Assembly: GCA_902571015.1 (NCBI GenBank)
Contig: CACGAC010000004.1
Location: forward strand, 17,013 to 81,012
Source of the DNA: an uncultured Pelagibacteraceae bacterium
GTDB lineage: Bacteria; Pseudomonadota; Alphaproteobacteria; Pelagibacterales; Pelagibacteraceae
Direction of reading: 5' to 3'
Length of the DNA stretch: 64,000 nt
The position numbers were made by a program, and so were the translations under genes. How positions within the stretch are numbered: position 1 is the first letter of the stretch; every line of letters begins with the position of its first letter. Positions 17,590 through 24,896 of the stretch are shown in pieces. A model generated the notes under the pieces. The model saw only the letters and a list, made by a program, of their open reading frames with translations. It did no database searches and was not told the DNA's origin.

Positions 17590-18514
17590 TTTTTTCCCTA
17601 ACTAAATTTACAAAAATTTTTTCCAAAGTACTTTGTTCAGTTTTTAAATCTTTTAATTTTAGGCCTGCATCTTTTAAATCTTGAAGTAAATTTGTAATTC
17701 CTGTCTGTTTTGCCTGAACATTATAAGTATAATTCAAACTCATCAAGTCCGGTGTAAAAGATAAGTGATATTTTTGAAGTGTTGTTGGTATTTGATTTAT
17801 TTTTTCTTGTAAATCTATTGTAAGTTTTTTATGACCCATTTTTTTTAATAGTTCCTTAGTTTCATCGACTACTACGATTTCTCCCTGATTTATAACTCCA
17901 ACTCGATCAGCTATAGCTTCTGCTTCCTCTATATAATGAGTAGTTAAAATAATTGTAACGCCTGTTTTTCTCAAATTTTCAACAACCTGCCACATTTCTT
18001 TTCTAAGCTCTACATCAACACCAGCCGTAGGTTCGTCTAAAAATAAAATTGTCGGTTCATGAGATAAGGCTTTAGCTATCAAAACTCTTCTTTTCATTCC
18101 ACCAGACAATTGTCGAAGTTTAAGATCTTTTTTATCCCATAAACTTAGTTGTTTTAGGACTTTCTCGATATGATTTGGATTTGCTTTTTTCCCATAAAGA
18201 CCCCTTGAGTAAGAGACATTGTTAAAAACTGTCTCAAATTGCTCTAAAGTTAATTCCTGGGGGACTAAACCTATTCTTGAACGAGTTTCTCTGTAATCTT
18301 TTATGATATCATAATCATCTACGCTAACATTCCCTGAGGTCGGATTAACTATTCCACAAATAATACTTATCAAAGTAGTTTTACCTGCTCCATTAGGACC
18401 AAGCATTGCGAAAATTTCACCTTTTCTAATTTTTAAATTTATATTTTTTAAGGCATTAAAGCCATTATCATAAACTTTTGATAAATTGTTTATTAAAATC
18501 TGATTATCTGACAT
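17579..18514 (-). CDS. ABC-2 type exporter ATPase (YadG-like)
   Basis: 311 aa. Walker [10 protein letters not shown] near residue 39, Q-loop RIGLVPQ near 83, signature LSGGMKRRV near 140, Walker [13 protein letters not shown] near 160 and switch His in [11 protein letters not shown]. The C-terminal 80 residues form the small extra domain common in ABC-2 ATPases. Works with the overlapping permease downstream. Start ATG at 18514 fits the family's first beta strand. Confidence 0.93.
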   Translation of the reverse strand: MSDNQILINNLSKVYDNGFNALKNINLKIRKGEIFAMLGPNGAGKTTLISIICGIVNPTSGNVSVDDYDIIKDYRETRSRIGLVPQELTLEQFETVFNNVSYSRGLYGKKANPNHIEKVLKQLSLWDKKDLKLRQLSGGMKRRVLIAKALSHEPTILFLDEPTAGVDVELRKEMWQVVENLRKTGVTIILTTHYIEEAEAIADRVGVINQGEIVVVDETKELLKKMGHKKLTIDLQEKINQIPTTLQKYHLSFTPDLMSLNYTYNVQAKQTGITNLLQDLKDAGLKLKDLKTEQSTLEKIFVNLVREKNEN

Positions 18515-18550
18515 GAGGCATTTATATAGTTATTAATTGATTTAATACAA

Positions 18551-20002
18551 TCAACTTATATGAAGCTTTTTAGCTTTAATAATAAGCAAAGGTAGAAAGG
18601 TCGCTACAATAAAAGACAAAAAAAGCAAAGATTGTGAAACTAAAGATGGAAATAAATCTTTTGGTATGAAAATTCCTACTAATAAACTTTTAGAGAAATC
18701 GGGTGAAGGGAACAGTAAAAATCCACCTATCAATCCAATCAAAACAGAAATATAAGCTAAATTTTCATTAATTGATTTATCATAAAAACTCAGAAAAACA
18801 GTTAATACAAAAGCACAACAAAATAAGTCTGCTAATAAAAAAAGATACAAAATATCAAATCCTTTTGATGCAATAATAAAAGAGATCAACGATAAAAATA
18901 AAATTATATATTTAGAAAAGTTTAAATAATTAGTTTTTTTACTCAAATTAAACACTGCTTTTCCATCTAAAATTACCAAACTTGAAATTGCATTAATTAA
19001 TGTGTCCACAGTTGAAATTGTTAATGCCATACCAAGTATTATTATAAACAAAGATAAAAAAATTGTTTGTTCTTTAAGTAATAATGAAAAAAAACCCAGA
19101 TCTGGTCTATTGCTAGGGTCAATTGAGAAAGCTACCATTCCTGAAAAACCCATAAAGAAAACAATAGGAATTATTATTAAAAAAGAAATGATTAAACTTT
19201 TTTTTAAAGTTTGGTAATTTTTAGCTGCATACACACGTTGCCAATTTCCTTGATGGAATAAATTAGTTGCGGCTACTGCAATAAAAAAAGTTAAGCCTGC
19301 AGTATAATTTGGAATGTAATGACTACTCAGAAGTTGAGGATTTTTTTTTAACACGAAATCAAAAGAAAATTTAGAACCTGTAAACGAAGTAATATAAATA
19401 AACGAGATAAATAACAAAACTCCTATAACAATCATTTGAATATTATCAGTAAAAATTGAAGCCTTTAATCCACCATATAACGTATAAATTAGAGTAGACG
19501 AAAGAACTACTAAAGCTGTAATCCAAAATTCAGTGCCAGATATATAATTGATCAAAACTGAAATAGCGGTTACCTCAGCGCACAAAAAAATGAACATATA
19601 AAATATGGTCATCAATAAAATTAGCTTAAATAAACTTTTACCAAATTTTCTTCTCATAAATTCTATTAAAGAAGATCCTTTGGGGAATTCATTTCTAATT
19701 TTTTTTCCTAAGTAAATTAAAAAAAATAGTGGAAAAGCTGTACCTAAAGAATAGCCAATAACTGCACCTATCCCTCCCCAAGTAGCAGCAGATGCAGGTC
19801 CAAATAAAATCCAAGCTCCTAATGCTGATGCTGTTAAACTGGTGGTTAATGAGAAGACACCAATATTCCTATTAGCAGTTAAATAATTATTTAACCCTTT
19901 GAATTTTTTAGTGTGATTAATTCCCAAAAAAGCAAATAACAAACTGATTGCAATTATTAAGATTAATGAAGTGGATTGTTCTAAAAAAAAAGAATTATTC
20001 AT
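18551..20002 (-). CDS. thiV: Sodium:solute symporter, probable HMP/thiamin-precursor transporter ThiV
   Basis: 483 aa with about 13 membrane helices of the SSS fold; the N-terminal YLTANRNIGVFSLTTSLTASALGAW is the family's first sodium-site region, and WGGIGAVIGYSLGTAFPLFF follows. The gene is preceded directly by a TPP riboswitch, so its substrate should be a thiamin precursor. SAR11 cells are known to need the pyrimidine HMP and a TPP-riboswitch-linked SSS transporter named ThiV is the proposed importer; this gene matches that description in family and control. Substrate is still inferred. Distinct proline or pantothenate symporters share the fold. Confidence 0.87.
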   Translation of the reverse strand: MNNSFFLEQSTSLILIIAISLLFAFLGINHTKKFKGLNNYLTANRNIGVFSLTTSLTASALGAWILFGPASAATWGGIGAVIGYSLGTAFPLFFLIYLGKKIRNEFPKGSSLIEFMRRKFGKSLFKLILLMTIFYMFIFLCAEVTAISVLINYISGTEFWITALVVLSSTLIYTLYGGLKASIFTDNIQMIVIGVLLFISFIYITSFTGSKFSFDFVLKKNPQLLSSHYIPNYTAGLTFFIAVAATNLFHQGNWQRVYAAKNYQTLKKSLIISFLIIIPIVFFMGFSGMVAFSIDPSNRPDLGFFSLLLKEQTIFLSLFIIILGMALTISTVDTLINAISSLVILDGKAVFNLSKKTNYLNFSKYIILFLSLISFIIASKGFDILYLFLLADLFCCAFVLTVFLSFYDKSINENLAYISVLIGLIGGFLLFPSPDFSKSLLVGIFIPKDLFPSLVSQSLLFLSFIVATFLPLLIIKAKKLHIS

Positions 20003-20004
20003 TT

Positions 20005-20075
20005 ATTTCCCTTTCTGAATTACCGGACAGGTTCTTAGGGTTTAATCTCAGTCTAAAAAGACACCCCTTTAAACA
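20005..20075 (-). promoter_or_regulatory. TPP riboswitch
   Basis: On the minus strand all conserved blocks occur in order: GGGGTGTC, a short P3 hairpin (GTC-TTTTTA-GAC), CTGAGA, ACCC, GAACCTG, GGTAAT and AAGGGA. This is the thi-box consensus. It ends next to the thiV start codon. The final AAGGGA is also the only Shine-Dalgarno, and GTTTA (20074-20070) can pair with TAAAT (20005-20001), which includes the AU of the start codon. Ligand binding should therefore hide the ribosome site directly, without a separate expression platform. Confidence 0.94.
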
Positions 20076-20129
20076 TAATACTTTAATATTATTAAAAAAA
20101 AAGAAGAATAATGTTTAGAAATTTAATTT

Positions 20130-20309
20130 CTATTTTCTAAAACAATTATTCACTAAAATTGCCATTAAAATCCACATCACAAATACCTCGCCATTTGTAA
20201 ATGAATAATCAGCTCCGGCAAATCCCGCTATAAAATTTATTGCATAAATTATTATAGTTGAAATAACTAAACTGGTTACAAGATTTATAAGTCCGCTTAA
20301 GTAGTTCAT
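20130..20309 (-). CDS. 59-aa two-helix membrane protein
   Basis: Not in the track. ATG at 20309, TAG at 20130. Helix 1 is INLVTSLVISTIIIYAINFIA, then a loop GFAGADYSFTNGE, then helix 2 VFVMWILMAILVNN and a short basic end. The loop with GGA-like turns and a Cys near the end is not random-looking. It is upstream of, and in the same direction as, the riboswitch and thiV, but 55 nt away. Function unknown. Confidence 0.5.
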   Translation of the reverse strand: MNYLSGLINLVTSLVISTIIIYAINFIAGFAGADYSFTNGEVFVMWILMAILVNNCFRK

Positions 20310-20401
20310 GATTAATCTTAACTACAATTTAATTGAATGCAAATCAAATTTCTATTTATAGGGGAAGATTTTTTTTGATGGTGGAAGACTACAAAAGACC
20401 C

Positions 20402-20460
20402 AGGTTGTATTCAAGAAATATATTTGACTAAATTGAAAATTAATATCTTGAATACAACCT
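20402..20460. repeat. 15-bp perfect inverted repeat
   Basis: AGGTTGTATTCAAGA (20402-20416) and TCTTGAATACAACCT (20446-20460) are exact reverse complements, 29 nt apart. No gene occupies this stretch. A long perfect stem in AT-rich DNA is unlikely by chance. It could be a terminator-like RNA stem or a protein-binding site. It ends 25 nt before a very strong Shine-Dalgarno on the plus strand. Confidence 0.75.
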
Positions 20461-20484
20461 ATCTAAAATTTATCATTTTCATAC

Positions 20485-20526
20485 AAGGAGGTAGTTTTAA
20501 TGAATCAAATGCCACCTGACACTTAG
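20485..20526 (+). other. Perfect Shine-Dalgarno plus 8-codon micro-ORF (MNQMPPDT)
   Basis: AAGGAGGT (20485-20492) is 7 nt from an ATG at 20500 and is the strongest ribosome site in the window. The reading frame is only 8 codons, ending in TAG at 20524. It contains Pro-Pro-Asp, one of the strong EF-P-dependent ribosome-pausing tripeptides, three codons before the stop. No plus-strand gene follows for 600 nt. It could be a regulatory leader peptide, a small RNA with a ribosome-binding site, or a degraded gene. Confidence 0.45.
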
Positions 20527-20570
20527 CTGGGTAGCTTTATATTTCATAAAAACATAAACGAAAAAAATAA

Positions 20571-20648
20571 AAGTCCATTAGGACTTAAATGCCAAAAAGG
20601 CGACTAAGGGGAGCTCTTTTGGTTGGAGAACGAAAGAGCGAACCCCTT
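20571..20648. ncRNA. Cluster of three hairpins, candidate structured RNA or terminator
   Basis: Three stems in a row: AAGTCC/GGACTT (20571-20586) with an ATTA loop; GCC-AAAAA-GGC (20591-20601); and a long one, AAGGGG plus GCTCTTT (20606-20619) pairing with AAAGAGC plus CCCCTT (20633-20648) around a 13-nt loop. The GC content is far above the surroundings. The last stem begins 16 nt after the cytochrome c' stop codon and may be its terminator on the minus strand. Together with the inverted repeat and micro-ORF it could be one plus-strand RNA. Confidence 0.45.
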
Positions 20649-20664
20649 CGTTTAATCTTAAAAT

Positions 20665-21126
20665 TTAATGTGGTGCTCTAAATTTACTATGACAAGCTTT
20701 GCAATTGCTCCACATCATTTGAGTTAAAGTAGCTCTTACATCATCAGCATCCTCAAATAATGAAGATAATTTAACCATATCGTTTGACGCTTTTTTCATT
20801 AAATCATTAAACTCTTTTTTATTTTCCCAAATTAAAGGTAGAGCTTCAGTTTTAAAACCCTCTTTTGAATTATCCGGAAAATATTCTAACAAAGTTTTAT
20901 AATTTTCACTCATTTCTATCATTAAAGATTTAGCCTTATCAAATTCTCCTTTACTAGCCAAAGCTTGTACTCTTTTTGCAGTACTATAATTTTTGCTAAA
21001 CAAGGCTTTTCTTCCTTTTATTATTTCCTCAACGGACATTTCAGAATTAGCTGGAAGCGACAATATTACGAAAATTAAAATGCAGAAAAAATATTTAAAT
21101 ACATTTATGATATGATTAATTAACAT
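20665..21126 (-). CDS. Cytochrome c' type (class II) c-type cytochrome
   Basis: 153 aa with a signal peptide (hydrophobic to about residue 26, SLPANS). The heme motif CKACH is at residues 142-146, close to the C terminus, and the rest is helical (four-helix bundle), both marks of class II cytochromes such as c' and c556. It is periplasmic and may carry electrons or bind NO. The ATG at 21126 must be the start: an in-frame stop lies two codons upstream. That ATG touches the ATG of the divergent cytochrome b561 gene, so there is no room for a leader. Confidence 0.9.
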   Translation of the reverse strand: MLINHIINVFKYFFCILIFVILSLPANSEMSVEEIIKGRKALFSKNYSTAKRVQALASKGEFDKAKSLMIEMSENYKTLLEYFPDNSKEGFKTEALPLIWENKKEFNDLMKKASNDMVKLSSLFEDADDVRATLTQMMWSNCKACHSKFRAPH

Positions 21127-21654
21127 ATGCGATTAAAAAACACTCTAACAGAATATGGAGCTATTTCAAAAATATTTCATTGGTTAAGTGCCGCAGTATT
21201 AATAATTCAAATTCCTCTAGGTATGTATCTAGTAGACATGGATTTCAGTGAAAAAAGATTAACCATAGAAAATATTCATGTTGCAGTCGGTATAAGTATA
21301 TTTTATTTAACTATACTAAGGCTTATATATAAAACTTTTAATCCAACCCCAAACTTAAATAATAATATTTTTCCTGGGCAAAAAATAATTGCAAAATTAA
21401 ATCATGTGTTTTTATATATTTCAATTTTAATGATAACAATCTCGGGTGCTCTAAAAAAATTATATAACGGTGAAGAGCTTAATATGTTTTTTTTCAATCT
21501 TGAAATTCAAGATAATTTTGAATTAGCGGAAATATTTTATGAAATTCATATTCTGGGCAATTATACACTTATCGCATTAATATCTTTACACATTTTTGCT
21601 GTTTTAATTCATAAAATATTGTTTAAGGAAAATTTGCTTAAAAGAATTTTATAA
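21127..21654 (+). CDS. Cytochrome b561
   Basis: 175 aa, four membrane helices with the b561 pattern: YGAISKIFHWLSAAVLIIQIPLG holds the first heme His, IHVAVGISIFYLTILRLIYK the second, and the late helices carry EIHILGNYTLIALISLHIFA with two more His. Moves electrons across the inner membrane from quinol or to periplasmic partners; the divergent cytochrome c' is a plausible partner. Its ATG is directly next to the cytochrome c' ATG (palindromic CATATG), with no Shine-Dalgarno. An in-frame stop lies one codon upstream, so the start is fixed. Confidence 0.93.
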   Translation: MRLKNTLTEYGAISKIFHWLSAAVLIIQIPLGMYLVDMDFSEKRLTIENIHVAVGISIFYLTILRLIYKTFNPTPNLNNNIFPGQKIIAKLNHVFLYISILMITISGALKKLYNGEELNMFFFNLEIQDNFELAEIFYEIHILGNYTLIALISLHIFAVLIHKILFKENLLKRIL

Positions 21655-22359
21655 AATAATACAAGTTAATTTGTCTTTAAATTTTAACTTATTTTTATAA
21701 TTTAATTCGATTTCTTGAATACCTTGTATAAGTTGTTTTTTTGATAAAGGTATTAACGTAGAAATATATCTATTTTTAATCATATCAAGATATTTCTTTT
21801 TACTTATTCTTACATTAAAAATAAATTTTTTTTTAATTCTTTGAGGATATAAATCTGTAATAATCTTAAATATTTTTTTATCTTTTATAAGAGATCTATT
21901 AAGTTTTAGTTTCATTAATTTAAAAGTTGGAATTTCGTTGTTTTCTGTATCTAAAGAAAAAATTATAATTTTACCTTTTGTATTTAATATTTTTTCTAAT
22001 GATTTTAATAATTTTTTTACCTTACTTAATTTTATTAAATGAATTGTTTGTTTAATCAAAATTAAATCAAACTTTTGACTTTTTCTCAAAGATAGATTTA
22101 AAATATTTGCTTTTTTAAATTTAATTCTTTTATCTCTATCTTTGTGATTAACAATATCTATGCCTAAAGGTTTATATTTAAGTTTTAATCTTGATTTTAA
22201 AGAACCTAAAATTTTCCCTCTTCCACAACCAATATCTAAAATTTTAAAATTTGAGTTAATTTTAGTATTTTTGATTAAAAAATTATTAAAAGAATTAATA
22301 TAATTTTGTGAAGATAACCAAGTTTTATTGTCCCAATTTTTAATGACAACTGATGCCAT
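21649..22359 (-). CDS. Class I SAM-dependent methyltransferase
   Basis: 236 aa. Motif I LDIGCGRGKILGSL near residue 42, motif II acidic end KPLGIDIVN near 68, and motif IV FDLILIKQTIHLIKLSKVKKLLK near 110 give a standard Rossmann methyltransferase. The rest is rich in Lys and Ile and gives no hint of substrate; the UbiE/MenG and small-molecule types are all possible. Overlaps the DUF4396 gene upstream by 20 nt and the b561 gene by 6 nt at its 3' end. Confidence 0.85.
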   Translation of the reverse strand: MASVVIKNWDNKTWLSSQNYINSFNNFLIKNTKINSNFKILDIGCGRGKILGSLKSRLKLKYKPLGIDIVNHKDRDKRIKFKKANILNLSLRKSQKFDLILIKQTIHLIKLSKVKKLLKSLEKILNTKGKIIIFSLDTENNEIPTFKLMKLKLNRSLIKDKKIFKIITDLYPQRIKKKFIFNVRISKKKYLDMIKNRYISTLIPLSKKQLIQGIQEIELNYKNKLKFKDKLTCIIL

Positions 22360-22783
22360 ATTTTTTTAATCTCCAATAATTATATGGCCATGGTGTTAAA
22401 AAACCCACAATAAGCATCAAAGGTACAACCCACCAGGTTAATATTGCTCCACCAGTTAAAAAGTAATCAGTTAAATTCATTGTGGTTTCCATGCTTATCA
22501 TTGAAATAAAACTCATCCCTAATGCTGTTTTTAAAGCTTTGTTAAATTCCAAATTTTGACGGATTAAAATAATTGTTTCTAAAATTATACTTGTAATCAA
22601 CCCATTGATAATTGCTAATATCATAATGGCTAAGACCGGGAACGGTATTTTAGTTAATTGAAAAAATAAAATTGTTCCAAAATCTCCAATCGAACACCCA
22701 AGTAAACACCACGCAGTATTTTTAGCACTTTGTTTCCATGTGTGTGAACAAGACCAATCAAATGTGGTGGATTCCATTCTCAT
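22340..22783 (-). CDS. DUF4396 membrane protein
   Basis: 147 aa with about four helices. The pattern W-KQSAKNTAWCLLGCSIGDFGTI near residue 15-40, ALGMSFISMISMETTMNLTDYF near 87, and TPWPYNYWRL near the end matches DUF4396. Members often sit beside sulfur or copper genes; function unknown. The Cys in LLGCSIGDF may bind metal or persulfide (inference). It is divergent from the persulfide-dioxygenase-like gene with 16 nt between starts. ATG at 22783 or, two codons later, at 22777 could be used. Confidence 0.8.
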   Translation of the reverse strand: MRMESTTFDWSCSHTWKQSAKNTAWCLLGCSIGDFGTILFFQLTKIPFPVLAIMILAIINGLITSIILETIILIRQNLEFNKALKTALGMSFISMISMETTMNLTDYFLTGGAILTWWVVPLMLIVGFLTPWPYNYWRLKKYGISCH

Positions 22784-22799
22784 ATGATAATGTTTAGTT

Positions 22800-23480
22800 A
22801 TGATTTTTAAACAACTATTTGATCAAAAATCTAGCACATACACATACTTAATTGCCTCATCTAAAGGAAGAGAAGCTTTGATAATCGATCCAGTTTTAGA
22901 AAACGTAAGTAATTACATAATTTTATTAAATGAGTTAGATTTAAGATTAGTAAAAGTAATTGACACACATATACACGCTGATCATGTAACAGGTGCTTCA
23001 AAATTAAAAGATATTACGAAATGCTCAACAATAATGGGCGATCATACACCAGCAGATGCTGTTGAGATTAAAGTAAAAGATGATGAATATATAAATTTAG
23101 AAAATTTAAAAATTAAAGCTATGTATACTCCAGGTCATACTTCAGATAGTTATAGTTTTTTGATGGATAATTATCTTTTTTCTGGTGACACATTGCTGAT
23201 AAATGGAACAGGTCGAACTGATTTTCAAAATGGAGATTCGAAAGATGCATATAACTCAATTTTTAATAAACTATTAAAACTTCCTGATGAAACTTTTTTA
23301 TATCCTGCTCACGATTATAAAGGAGAGAAAGTGAGCACTATTGGTAAAGAAAAAAAACAAAATCCAAGATTACAGGTTAGTAGTGTAGATGAATATGTTG
23401 AGTTAATGAACAATCTAAAACTAAACAAACCCGCTGAAATTGATTTTAATGTTGCAAAAAATATTAATTTAGGTGCTTAA
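22800..23480 (+). CDS. ETHE1-like persulfide dioxygenase / MBL-fold protein
   Basis: 226 aa. Metal motif THIHADHVTGA places His57, His59, Asp61 and His62; the third shell is TPGHTSDSY near 111 and the FSGDTLLINGTGRTDFQ segment near 130, which is typical for ETHE1 and the Blh group; the late His is in YPAHDYKG near 173. ETHE1 oxidises glutathione persulfide to sulfite with one non-heme iron. The mononuclear iron form is likely because the glyoxalase II signatures differ. The divergent DUF4396 gene fits a sulfide or persulfide detoxification unit. Confidence 0.9.
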   Translation: MIFKQLFDQKSSTYTYLIASSKGREALIIDPVLENVSNYIILLNELDLRLVKVIDTHIHADHVTGASKLKDITKCSTIMGDHTPADAVEIKVKDDEYINLENLKIKAMYTPGHTSDSYSFLMDNYLFSGDTLLINGTGRTDFQNGDSKDAYNSIFNKLLKLPDETFLYPAHDYKGEKVSTIGKEKKQNPRLQVSSVDEYVELMNNLKLNKPAEIDFNVAKNINLGA

Positions 23481-23481
23481 T

Positions 23482-23871
23482 TTAAATTGAGGCTTTTAAT
23501 GCTTCGTAAATTAAATCTTCGGTTGTTTCACCAATACTTCTATAAACTTCTTGATTACCTTTAAAGATTATTAATGTTGTTTGATATTGTACATCAAAAA
23601 AATCAGAGATTTCCTTTTTAGTCACATCGAATGAAAAATATTCAATATTATCAAATTTAATGTCTAATAATTCACCTTTATTTTTTGCATTCTGAAGAAT
23701 TTTCATTTGACCAGCACATGATGGGCAATATTTTATCCAAGAACTGATTACTACAATTTTTCCATCTGATTGAGCTTTATCAAACAACTCTTTCTTAAAA
23801 GTTGTTTCTTTTTCCATTGCATTTGCACTTAATGAAAATAAAAAGAAAATTGATATTAATATTTTTTTCAT
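23482..23871 (-). CDS. Periplasmic thioredoxin-like protein
   Basis: 129 aa with a signal peptide (MKKILISIFFLFSLSANA). VVISSWIKYCPSCAGQMKIL carries a CxxC (CPSC), preceded by the beta strand of a thioredoxin fold; YQTTLIIFKGNQEVYRSIG is the cis-proline region, although the proline itself is replaced by Thr-Thr. It probably reduces or oxidises disulfides, or handles heme or sulfur, in the periplasm. It is convergent with the persulfide dioxygenase gene, 1 nt apart. The missing cis-Pro is unusual. Confidence 0.82.
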   Translation of the reverse strand: MKKILISIFFLFSLSANAMEKETTFKKELFDKAQSDGKIVVISSWIKYCPSCAGQMKILQNAKNKGELLDIKFDNIEYFSFDVTKKEISDFFDVQYQTTLIIFKGNQEVYRSIGETTEDLIYEALKASI

Positions 23872-23878
23872 ATTTTTT

Positions 23879-24193
23879 TTATACCATAAAAATTAAAAAC
23901 CAATAAGAAGCTAGCCCTGAGATAATTGTCGCAATAATATTTTGACTTATTATTCCAATTAACATTGCAATTATTGCTGCCATTATCTTTGGATTGTTTT
24001 CTAATTGGAAATCTCCAGAGTTATCCAAAAAAATAGCAGGAAATATAATTGCAGGAAAAATTGCTGAAGGCACAAAAGAGAGAATTTCTCTTATTCTATC
24101 ATTGAACATTTCTTTCTTTAATAATGCTATCATTGAAAACCTTGTCAAAAAAGTTATCAAACCACAGTATATAATTAATAGCCAGTTACTCAT
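23879..24193 (-). CDS. azlD: AzlD branched-chain amino-acid exporter subunit
   Basis: 104 aa with four helices and the AzlD pattern: LITFLTRFSMIALL near the start and FVPSAIFPAIIFPAIFLD near residue 40. AzlD is the small partner of AzlC; together they export branched-chain amino acids or analogues. The start overlaps the azlC stop by 8 nt, the usual arrangement. Confidence 0.88.
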   Translation of the reverse strand: MSNWLLIIYCGLITFLTRFSMIALLKKEMFNDRIREILSFVPSAIFPAIIFPAIFLDNSGDFQLENNPKIMAAIIAMLIGIISQNIIATIISGLASYWFLIFMV

Positions 24194-24881
24194 TTTTTTT
24201 ATTCAACTTAGTTAAAATTGCTGCTGTCAGTAAAGCAGTTACTCCAGCGACAATTACATATGCTTTATAAGGAACATAATTAAATCCAAACGTTGCCACT
24301 AATCCTGAAATAATTATCACAATCACATTTATCAATTTTCTAAAATCATTAACCAGTAATGCTAAAAAAGTTAACGGTACTGCAAAACTTAAGCCTAGTT
24401 TTTCAGGAATAAAAGCTCCCAAAACAATTCCTAAAAAAGTAGTTGTCTGCCAAATTACCCAACAAGTAATACCACCACCAAATAAATGAAAATATTTATC
24501 TTTATCGTTATTTTTTTTAAAGTATTCATTTGATCTTGCAAAAGCCTGGTCAATTAAAAAATAAGAAATTACAATTTTCCAAATAAGTTTTAAATCTGAT
24601 AAATGCTCTGAAACTACAGCTCCATACAAAAGATGTCTTGAGTTTACTGCTCCAACTGAACTGATTATGACTAAAGACGAAGCACCTCCAGAAAATAATT
24701 GAAGTAAAATAATTTGTGATGCTCCACCAAAAATTATTAGGGACATCCCCATTGTTTCTATTGGACTAAATCCAATATCAATTGAAAGAACCCCAAATAT
24801 TAAACCAAATGGGACAACTGGTATCATCAGGGGGCTAACATCAAAAACCCCTTTTAAAAAAACTCTAAATTTATTTTTCAT
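24186..24881 (-). CDS. azlC: AzlC branched-chain amino-acid exporter subunit
   Basis: 231 aa. SPLMIPVVPFGLIFGVLS near residue 17, IFGGASQIILLQLF near 50 and the NSRHLLYGAVVSEHL segment near 80 are the AzlC hallmarks. Works with AzlD, whose gene overlaps the end. The gene is 15 nt downstream of the ferric ABC ATPase start region on the same strand but reads ahead of it, so azlCD and the Fbp genes share direction. Confidence 0.9.
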   Translation of the reverse strand: MKNKFRVFLKGVFDVSPLMIPVVPFGLIFGVLSIDIGFSPIETMGMSLIIFGGASQIILLQLFSGGASSLVIISSVGAVNSRHLLYGAVVSEHLSDLKLIWKIVISYFLIDQAFARSNEYFKKNNDKDKYFHLFGGGITCWVIWQTTTFLGIVLGAFIPEKLGLSFAVPLTFLALLVNDFRKLINVIVIIISGLVATFGFNYVPYKAYVIVAGVTALLTAAILTKLNKKNE

Positions 24882-24896
24882 TTTAGAGAGTTTTTA

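Noticed and set aside
20500-20604. A 35-codon ORF reading through TAG at 20524 (TGG to TAG change possible)
   Set aside because: 26 open codons after a stop is not rare enough, and no known protein is matched; kept as micro-ORF only.
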